Source: Pelagibacteraceae bacterium AG-390-A23
GTDB taxonomy: Bacteria; Pseudomonadota; Alphaproteobacteria; Pelagibacterales; Pelagibacteraceae
Direction of reading: 5' to 3'
DNA: 32,576 bases
NCBI GenBank assembly: GCA_003279775.1
Contig: QCGW01000011.1
Location: 1-32,576 of the forward strand
The stretch's first letter is position 1. The number at the start of each line of letters is the position of its first letter. Positions 19,243-24,984 of the stretch are shown piece after piece. Under the pieces are notes generated by a model. The model did not search any database. It saw only the letters and a list, made by a program, of their open reading frames with translations, and was not told where the DNA came from. Both the position numbers and the translations under genes were made by a program.

Positions 19243-19837
19243 AATTTTGAATTAATATATCACTTAGATTTGAATAATCCTGATCTAAAATATTTTTTAA
19301 ATTAGTTACTCCTTTATCTGAAATACCACATGGTATAATTTTTTTATAATTTTCTAGATCATTATTTATATTTATTGCAAAACCATGATAGGCAATCCAT
19401 TTGCTTACTCTGATACCTATTGCAGCAATTTTTTTAAATTCATTATTATATTTATACCATATACCAATATTATCTTTATCTGGAAAAGTTTCTATTTTAT
19501 AAAATTTTAAAGTTTGAATTATTGTTTTTTCAATAGTTGTTATAAATTTTCTGATATCTTTTTTTTTCCTTAAATCTAAAACAAAATAACAAATTAATTG
19601 ACCTGGTCCATGGTAAGTAATTTTACCACCTCTATTCGTTTCTAATATTTTAATGGATTTATCAATAATCTCATTCTCTTTATAAGAGGTTCCTGCTGTA
19701 AAAACTTCATTATGCTCCAAAGTCCAAATTAATTCCTGCTCATTATTTTCATATAAATCCTTTAATCTTGACTCTAGTATATTAATAGCATCAAAATAAT
19801 TTACTGGTTTTATTGACTTTTTGATCTCTATGTTCAT
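19220..19837 (-). CDS. lipB: Octanoyltransferase LipB
   Basis: LipB moves octanoyl groups from acyl carrier protein to lipoyl domains, the first step of lipoate synthesis; LipA then inserts sulphur. The 205-residue protein has family length and motifs: [12 protein letters not shown] (69-80), the catalytic lysine in [10 protein letters not shown] (136-145), HGFAININ (151-158), and the acyl-binding cysteine Cys170 in PCGI. Its partner lipA is not in the window. Its stop lies inside the convergent rluC gene. A good promoter sits just upstream and divergent mgtE begins 61 bp away. Confidence 0.96.
   Translation of the reverse strand: MNIEIKKSIKPVNYFDAINILESRLKDLYENNEQELIWTLEHNEVFTAGTSYKENEIIDKSIKILETNRGGKITYHGPGQLICYFVLDLRKKKDIRKFITTIEKTIIQTLKFYKIETFPDKDNIGIWYKYNNEFKKIAAIGIRVSKWIAYHGFAININNDLENYKKIIPCGISDKGVTNLKNILDQDYSNLSDILIQNFISNLKI
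19226..19239. repeat. 14-bp perfect palindrome in the overlap of rluC and lipB
   Basis: TTTCAAATTTGAAA reads the same on both strands and lies wholly inside the 23-bp region where the two convergent genes overlap. AT-rich sequence flanks it on both sides. It could weakly stop transcription from both directions or could be chance in AT-rich DNA. Confidence 0.45.
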
Positions 19838-19844
19838 TTATAAT
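19813..19844 (+). promoter_or_regulatory. Possible mgtE promoter (perfect -10, long spacer)
   Basis: A perfect TATAAT lies at 19839-19844, with TTGACT at 19813-19818. The 20-bp spacer is longer than optimal, so the -35 match may be fortuitous. Transcription would start near 19851, about 48 nt before the mgtE ATG. The element overlaps the 5' end of lipB on the other strand. Confidence 0.35.
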
Positions 19845-19848
19845 TTGT

Positions 19849-19877
19849 ATTATCTTTATTATGTATTAATAGTGCAA
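19849..19877 (-). promoter_or_regulatory. Candidate sigma70 promoter for lipB
   Basis: On the minus strand TTGCAC (19877-19872) is followed after 17 bp by GATAAT (19854-19849). Eleven nucleotides separate the -10 from the lipB ATG at 19837, so the transcript would have a leader of only a few bases. It faces the mgtE candidate promoter in the same 61-bp gap. Confidence 0.5.
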
Positions 19878-19898
19878 ATCTAAATTATAGGTAGATTT

Positions 19899-21272
19899 AT
19901 GTCTTTAACTAAAAAAACTAAAGATAAAAAAGTAAATTTTGAATTTAATAAAGAATATATAAGAGTTGTTACTAGCAAAATAGCTAACAATGACGCTCAA
20001 TTTATTACTAATTCATTTAATGAAATGCACCCTTCTGATGCTGCGGATATTATTGAGCACCTTAACGAAGGGGATAGAGAAAGTTTAATTAAGTTAAATA
20101 ATTTCAATATTGATCCAGAGGTTTTTGTTGAATTAAATGAGTCTATTCAATCAGAAATTATTACCTATCTATCTTCAGAGTCTATAGTAAGTATTCTAAA
20201 AGGTTTAGAGTCAGACGATGCCATATCTATATTGGAAAATGTTCCTGAAGGGGATAAAAATGCAATCCTTAGCTCTTTACCCCCTAAAGATAGATTTGCT
20301 CTATTAGAAAGCTTAAGCTATCCAGAGGATACTGCTGCTAGACTTATGCAGCGTGAATTTACAGCTATACCAAGTAATTGGTCTGTAGGTCAAACAATTG
20401 ACTATTTAAGAGAAAACAAAGATTTACCAGAAGAGTTTTTAGAAATTTTTATTGTTAATGAAGATTTCAAACCAATAGGAACTGTTCCTTCCTCTAGAGT
20501 TTTAACAACACCTCGAGACACTAAAATGGCAACAATTATGTCAGAATCTCAATTATTAATTCCTGTTGAAATGGATAAAGAGGAAGTAGCTAACTTATTT
20601 GAAAATTATAATTTGAATTCAGCCGCTGTTGTAGACAAAAACAATAAATTAGTTGGTATGATTATGAACGATGACGTTTTAACAGTCTTGAAAGAGGAAG
20701 CTGAGGAAGATGCTTTAAGATTAGCAGGGGTAGGAGATGAAGAAATTACTGATGGAGTTGTAAAAAAAACAAAGAGAAGATTCAATTGGCTTTTACTTAA
20801 TTTATTTACTGCCTTTCTAGCAACATGGTGTATTAGTTTATTTGGAGCAACCATTGAACAAATGGTAGTATTAGCTTTCTTAATGCCTATTGTAGCTTCA
20901 ATGGGAGGTAATGCTGGAATGCAAACACTTGCAGTTACAGTAAGAACTATAGCTACAAATGATTTAACTCAAAATAATTTTTCATCTAATGTATTTAAAG
21001 AATTTTCTATTGGTATTTTAAATGGGATTATATTTGCAGCAATAAGTGCTTTAATTGTACAGATATGGTTTCAAGACAGCATCCTTTCACTAATAATAGC
21101 AATATCAATGGTACTAACAATGATAATTGCTGGATTATTTGGCATACTAGTTCCTTTTACTTTAAAAAAAATGAATATCGACCCAGCAATTGCTTCAAGT
21201 GTTTTTGTGACAACAATTACAGATGTAATAGGTTTTGTTTCTTTTTTAGGTGTTGGAGCATACTTTTTATAA
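19899..21272 (+). CDS. mgtE: Magnesium channel/transporter MgtE
   Basis: MgtE is an inner-membrane magnesium channel gated by cytoplasmic magnesium. The 457-residue protein has the full architecture. It has an N-terminal MgtE domain (about 35-135, repeats of EHLNEGDR/LESDDA type), a tandem CBS pair (about 150-265), a connecting plug helix (about 270-295), and five hydrophobic segments from 297 to the end. Family signatures PIVASMGGNAGMQT (330-343) and DPAIASSVFVTTITD (428-442) are present; Asp442 matches the conserved pore aspartate. An AGG precedes the ATG by about 7 nt. It ends 2 bp before the stop of convergent panC. Confidence 0.97.
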   Translation: MSLTKKTKDKKVNFEFNKEYIRVVTSKIANNDAQFITNSFNEMHPSDAADIIEHLNEGDRESLIKLNNFNIDPEVFVELNESIQSEIITYLSSESIVSILKGLESDDAISILENVPEGDKNAILSSLPPKDRFALLESLSYPEDTAARLMQREFTAIPSNWSVGQTIDYLRENKDLPEEFLEIFIVNEDFKPIGTVPSSRVLTTPRDTKMATIMSESQLLIPVEMDKEEVANLFENYNLNSAAVVDKNNKLVGMIMNDDVLTVLKEEAEEDALRLAGVGDEEITDGVVKKTKRRFNWLLLNLFTAFLATWCISLFGATIEQMVVLAFLMPIVASMGGNAGMQTLAVTVRTIATNDLTQNNFSSNVFKEFSIGILNGIIFAAISALIVQIWFQDSILSLIIAISMVLTMIIAGLFGILVPFTLKKMNIDPAIASSVFVTTITDVIGFVSFLGVGAYFL

Positions 21273-21274
21273 AA

Positions 21275-22090
21275 TTATAGGTTGTCAATTAATCTGACGT
21301 TTTTTAAATAATAAGCAATAAACAATCTTGAATTATTTTTTGTGTTTGAAAATTTTAGGTTTTTTATGTTTCTTAGCTCTAAATAATCAATTTTAATTTT
21401 ATAATTATTTTTTAATTCTTTTTTTTTAAGATTTAAAAAGCTTGGAATATTTTTCTTATTTTTAGTATTTTTTTTAATATCTACTAATGTTTTATAAATT
21501 TTTGCTGCAGTGATTAAATTAGATTTATTTAAAAGAAGGTTTCTTGATGAGAGAGCTACATTATTCCTATCTCGAATTGTTTTACAAGGAATAACCTTAG
21601 TTTTATATTTTTTTTCTAATTCATTTTTTACCAAATATAGTTGTTGAAAATCTTTTTCTCCCATAAATATCTTCTTGGGTTTTACAATTTTAGTTAGTTT
21701 ATTCATTACATCTAAAACACCTTCAAAATGACCTTTTCTAAATTTAGCACACAAAATTCTATCTTTTTTTTGCAATGTAATTTTTGATTTTTTTTTATCT
21801 TTGTATATGTCTTTAAATTTAGGAAGATAAACAAAATCAACTTTTTTGCTTTTTCTAAGAATTTTTAAATCTTTCTTGATATTCTGTGGATAGGATTTTA
21901 AATCTTTTTTATTATTAAATTGTTTTGGATTAACAAAAATACTTACAATTGTTTTTTTACAAAGTTTATTTGATTTATTTATTAGTGATAAATGACCTTT
22001 ATGTATTCCACCCATAGTAGGAACAAAACCAAGGTCATTAAATGGCCTTAATGATTCAAATAATGTCTTATTGTTTAATAAAATTTTCAT
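21275..22090 (-). CDS. panC: Pantothenate synthetase
   Basis: PanC joins pantoate and beta-alanine using ATP to give pantothenate, the precursor of coenzyme A. The ATG at 22090 gives 271 residues, a normal length. Motifs seen are PTMGGIHKGH (24-33, the HxGH-type nucleotide site), FVNPKQF (52-58), KGHFEGVLDVMNKL, MGEKDFQQL and ALSSRN. Compared with the usual motif, READG is replaced by RDRNN before the last of these. An in-frame ATG ten codons upstream (22120) adds unrelated residues and would leave only 4 bp to galU, so it is rejected. panB and panD are not in the window. The protein is extremely lysine-rich. Confidence 0.95.
   Translation of the reverse strand: MKILLNNKTLFESLRPFNDLGFVPTMGGIHKGHLSLINKSNKLCKKTIVSIFVNPKQFNNKKDLKSYPQNIKKDLKILRKSKKVDFVYLPKFKDIYKDKKKSKITLQKKDRILCAKFRKGHFEGVLDVMNKLTKIVKPKKIFMGEKDFQQLYLVKNELEKKYKTKVIPCKTIRDRNNVALSSRNLLLNKSNLITAAKIYKTLVDIKKNTKNKKNIPSFLNLKKKELKNNYKIKIDYLELRNIKNLKFSNTKNNSRLFIAYYLKNVRLIDNL
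21284..21305 (+). terminator. Weak intrinsic terminator candidate for mgtE
   Basis: GTCA (21284-21287) pairs with TGAC (21295-21298) across a 7-nt loop, and six Ts follow (21300-21305). It begins 11 bp after the mgtE stop and lies entirely within the 3' end of panC on the opposite strand. The stem is short, so confidence is modest. Confidence 0.35.
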
Positions 22091-22099
22091 TTGTATAAA
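22071..22099 (+). promoter_or_regulatory. Candidate sigma70 promoter for galU-ugd
   Basis: TTGTTT (22071-22076) and TATAAA (22094-22099) are separated by exactly 17 bp. Transcription would start near 22106, about 19 nt before the galU ATG at 22125. The -35 box and most of the spacer lie inside the first codons of divergent panC. Confidence 0.5.
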
Positions 22100-22124
22100 A
22101 ATATTTAATAAGTAAAACATTTAA

Positions 22125-22940
22125 ATGATTAAACAAGCAATTATTCCTTTAGCTGGACTTGGAACTCGGTTACTACCTTTAACAAGTGTTTTTGCTAAAG
22201 AGCTTTTACCTATAAATGGAAGACCCGGAATTGAATATATTATAGATGAATGTATAGATGCAGGTATTAAAGAGATCGTGTTTATTATCTCTACTAAAAA
22301 ATTAATGATTAAAAAATACTTTTACAGTGATCAGTTTTATAAAAATATTATTAAAAAAAAAAAAGATCCTAGAATAATTAATGAATATAAAAAAATACTT
22401 AAATATAAGAATAAAATTAAGTTTGTTTTTCAAAATATTCCAAAGGGCACAGGTGATGCTGTCCTTAAGACACAAAAATATATTAAAAATAAATATTTTT
22501 TAATGTTGTTGCCAGATGATTTAATAATTAAAAAAAATTGTTCTAAGTCAATGATCAAGGTTCATAAAAAATATAAAGCTTCAGTGATGGCATCTATGAA
22601 AGTAAAAAAAAGTAATGTCTCAAGATGGGGAGTATATAAACTTAATAAAAAATTAAATAAAAGAAATTTTGTTATAGATGGTGTAGTTGAAAAACCATCA
22701 GTAAAAAAAGCACCCTCTAACAATGCTGTTATTGGAAGATATATACTACCGCGTACAATTTTTAAAAAAATAAAATCTCTTAAATCTGTTAAAGGTAAAG
22801 AGATACATATCACTGATGCAATACAGCTATTAATTAATGATAAAGAAAAATTCATAGCTCATAATTTTGAAGGTAAGTATCTTGATTGTGGAACAATGAG
22901 TGGCTATATCAACTCCTCGAAAGAAATAGGAAAAATATGA
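22125..22940 (+). CDS. galU: UTP-glucose-1-phosphate uridylyltransferase
   Basis: The enzyme makes UDP-glucose from UTP and glucose-1-phosphate. The 271-residue chain opens MIKQAIIPLAGLGTRLLPLT, with the nucleotide-binding G-x-G-T-R at 11-15 and the catalytic-lysine context KELLP (25-29). PLAGLGTR, GTGDAVL and LLPDDLI are characteristic, and VKGKEIHITDAIQLL near the end matches the GalU family. It is slightly shorter than E. coli GalU (about 302). The last bases overlap the ugd start (ATGA), so the two products, UDP-glucose and the dehydrogenase that uses it, are encoded together. Confidence 0.93.
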   Translation: MIKQAIIPLAGLGTRLLPLTSVFAKELLPINGRPGIEYIIDECIDAGIKEIVFIISTKKLMIKKYFYSDQFYKNIIKKKKDPRIINEYKKILKYKNKIKFVFQNIPKGTGDAVLKTQKYIKNKYFLMLLPDDLIIKKNCSKSMIKVHKKYKASVMASMKVKKSNVSRWGVYKLNKKLNKRNFVIDGVVEKPSVKKAPSNNAVIGRYILPRTIFKKIKSLKSVKGKEIHITDAIQLLINDKEKFIAHNFEGKYLDCGTMSGYINSSKEIGKI

Positions 22941-24235
22941 AATTATGTATGATTGGCACAGGCTATGTTGGTTTAGTTAGTGGCGTTTGTTTTTCTGATT
23001 TAGGTAATGATGTCATATGTGTTGATAAAGATTTAAAAAAAATTAACAATTTAAAAAAGGGTATTGTTCCTATTTACGAACCTGGTTTGGAAGAGTTGGT
23101 TTTAAAAAATTATAAAAATAAAAGACTGAATTTTTCAACAAACCTAAAAGAGTCGGTGAAAAAATCAGATATTGTTTTTATATGTGTAGGAACACCAACC
23201 AAAAAAAATAGTAATAGCGCTGATTTGAGCCAAGTATATGCTGCTGCAAAAGAAATATCTAAATCTATTAAAAAATTTAAAGTTATAATTAATAAGTCCA
23301 CTGTGCCCGTTACAACAGGTGATGAGATTGAAAAAATTATATCTAAAAAAGTAAATAAAAAATTTTATTCAGTAGTATCTAATCCTGAATTTTTAAGAGA
23401 AGGTGAGGCTATTAGAGACTTTATCTATCCTGATAGAGTAGTAGTTGGATCAAATGATAGTAAATCTCAGAGAATATTAAGAAGTTTATATTCACCACTA
23501 ATATCAAAAGGTGCAAAATTTTTTTCTACAAAAAGAAGAGCAGCCGAATTAATTAAATATGCTTCAAATGCTTTTTTAGCAACAAAGATTACCTTTATAA
23601 ATGAAATATCAAATTTATGTGAAAAAACTGGTATTGATATTGAGGATATCTCAATAGGAATTGGACTAGATAAAAGAATTGGTAGCAGATTTTTAAGAGC
23701 TGGACCTGCATACGGTGGGTCATGTTTTCCAAAAGATACCAGAGCCTTAGTTTCAACTGCTGATAAATTCAAAACTAATTTATCAGTGGTAAAAAGCGTT
23801 ATCAGATCTAATGATTTAAGATCTGATTTATTATCCAAAAGAGTTAGTTTAATTTTAAATAATAAAATTAAAAATAAAGTTGTATCCTTTTTAGGTGTAA
23901 CTTTTAAAGCAAATACCGACGATATGAGAGACTCGTCTAGCCTAAAATTAATTCCATTTTTATCCAAAAAAGGTGCGAAAATTAAATATTATGATCCTAC
24001 AGGATCAAAAAAAGAATTTAAAAAATTAAAAAATGTTGAATTTTCTAATTCAATACAAGAATCGATTAAAGGATCAGATATTGCAATTATACATACAGAA
24101 TGGAATGATTTTAAATCAATTAATTTCAAAAAATTTTCAAAAAATAAAAAACTTATTATTTACGATATGAGAAATATTTATTCACCAAATAAAATTAAAA
24201 AACTAGGTTTTAAATATTTTGGTATTGGAAGATAA
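22937..24235 (+). CDS. ugd: UDP-glucose 6-dehydrogenase
   Basis: The enzyme oxidises UDP-glucose to UDP-glucuronate with two NAD+. With the start at 22937 the protein has 432 residues and begins MKLCMIGTGYVGLVSG, the Rossmann NAD-binding motif (GTGYVG, 7-12). The catalytic cysteine is Cys263 in AGPAYGGSCFPKDTRAL. GTPTKKN (85-91) and NPEFLREG (149-156) are also typical. The ATG overlaps the galU TGA in the form ATGA. An open frame reaches back to 22886, but those residues are the end of galU read in another frame. The stop is one base from the stop of the convergent ridA-like gene. Confidence 0.96.
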   Translation: MKLCMIGTGYVGLVSGVCFSDLGNDVICVDKDLKKINNLKKGIVPIYEPGLEELVLKNYKNKRLNFSTNLKESVKKSDIVFICVGTPTKKNSNSADLSQVYAAAKEISKSIKKFKVIINKSTVPVTTGDEIEKIISKKVNKKFYSVVSNPEFLREGEAIRDFIYPDRVVVGSNDSKSQRILRSLYSPLISKGAKFFSTKRRAAELIKYASNAFLATKITFINEISNLCEKTGIDIEDISIGIGLDKRIGSRFLRAGPAYGGSCFPKDTRALVSTADKFKTNLSVVKSVIRSNDLRSDLLSKRVSLILNNKIKNKVVSFLGVTFKANTDDMRDSSSLKLIPFLSKKGAKIKYYDPTGSKKEFKKLKNVEFSNSIQESIKGSDIAIIHTEWNDFKSINFKKFSKNKKLIIYDMRNIYSPNKIKKLGFKYFGIGR

Positions 24236-24236
24236 T

Positions 24237-24698
24237 TTAATTTAACTCAAAAATTGCATCAACTTCAACAGACACGCCAAGTGGTAAGCTATTTGTACTT
24301 ACTGCTGCTCTAGTGTGCATTCCTGCTTCACCAAAAACAGAAGCAATTAAATCAGAAGCTCCATTAATTACTTTTGGTTGATCTGTAAAGTTATCAGTTG
24401 AATTGACAAAACCTGTTAATTTTACACAGGATTTAATTTTAGAAAGATCTCCATGACAAGCTACTTTTGCTTGCGATATAATACTTAAACCACATCTTTC
24501 AGCTGCTTTGTAACCATCATCTACAGATAGATCTTTTCCAACTTTTCCTTTTATTAATTCACCATTTTCTGAAATAGAAATCTGTCCCGAAATATAAAGT
24601 AAATTGCCAACAATTTTTGTTGCAACATAAGAACCAACAGGTGGTTTTGCCTCTGGAAGATTAATCTTTAATTCTTTAATTTTATTTTCAAAATCCAT
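24237..24698 (-). CDS. RidA/YjgF-family protein
   Basis: RidA-family proteins often hydrolyse reactive enamine or imine intermediates from amino acid metabolism, but members differ in activity. The 153-residue product shows the family core: NLLYISGQIS (near 32-41), the lysine-rich GKVGKDLSVDDGYKAAERC region and a C-terminal GVSVEVDAIFEL. It is longer at the N-terminus than the 128-residue E. coli RidA. The conserved active-site arginine of true RidA may correspond to the Arg in MHTRAAVS (near 127-134). It starts 1 bp after the small secreted-protein gene upstream, in a run that begins with topA or earlier. The specific substrate is unknown. Confidence 0.88.
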   Translation of the reverse strand: MDFENKIKELKINLPEAKPPVGSYVATKIVGNLLYISGQISISENGELIKGKVGKDLSVDDGYKAAERCGLSIISQAKVACHGDLSKIKSCVKLTGFVNSTDNFTDQPKVINGASDLIASVFGEAGMHTRAAVSTNSLPLGVSVEVDAIFELN

Positions 24699-24699
24699 T

Positions 24700-24984
24700 T
24701 TATTTTTCAGAAAACTCCTTATGTGTTTTGCTATTTTTAAATTTATTAAGTTTATCTTTTAAATTAAAGTTTTTTAATTTTTTTTTACCTTCTTCTATCT
24801 TCTTTGCAGTTTTAGATTTTATTTCTTCTGCTTTTTGTGAGGTTTCTTTCTTTAATTTATCAGATGTACATTTTGCATAATCTTTACTTAATTTGTCATA
24901 TTTTGAACAATCCTCAGCAGATGAAAATGTATAACTAAATAAAGAAATGAATAAAACTGAAATTATAATTTTAATTATTTTCAT
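24700..24984 (-). CDS. Small lysine-rich protein with signal peptide, function unknown
   Basis: The 94-residue product has a basic start and a hydrophobic stretch (residues 3-21). A plausible signal peptidase I site follows Ser-Ser-Ala23, giving a mature periplasmic protein of about 71 residues. Mature residues are very rich in lysine and glutamate, likely helical or coiled coil, with two cysteines (Cys26 and Cys39) that could form a disulphide. It is not a lipoprotein by sequence because there is no L-x-x-C lipobox. Its ATG overlaps the topA stop (ATGA), and ridA follows after 1 bp, so it is co-transcribed and likely translationally coupled. I do not recognise the family. Confidence 0.8.
   Translation of the reverse strand: MKIIKIIISVLFISLFSYTFSSAEDCSKYDKLSKDYAKCTSDKLKKETSQKAEEIKSKTAKKIEEGKKKLKNFNLKDKLNKFKNSKTHKEFSEK

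Noticed and set aside
19218-19271. Direct repeat ACTTAGATTT at 19218-19227 and 19262-19271
   Set aside because: Two 10-bp copies in AT-rich coding DNA are likely chance; no further copies or mobile-element features were seen.
22091-22120. Longer panC start at 22120
   Set aside because: The ten extra residues are outside the family, would leave 4 bp to galU, and the ATG at 22090 gives the standard length.
22886-22936. Longer ugd start at 22886
   Set aside because: The extra codons overlap the end of galU in another frame, and the Rossmann motif expects MKLCMIGTGYVG at the N-terminus.
23467-23967. 166-codon minus-strand open frame inside ugd
   Set aside because: The opposite strand encodes the conserved ugd catalytic region including Cys263; the shadow frame has no recognisable motif.
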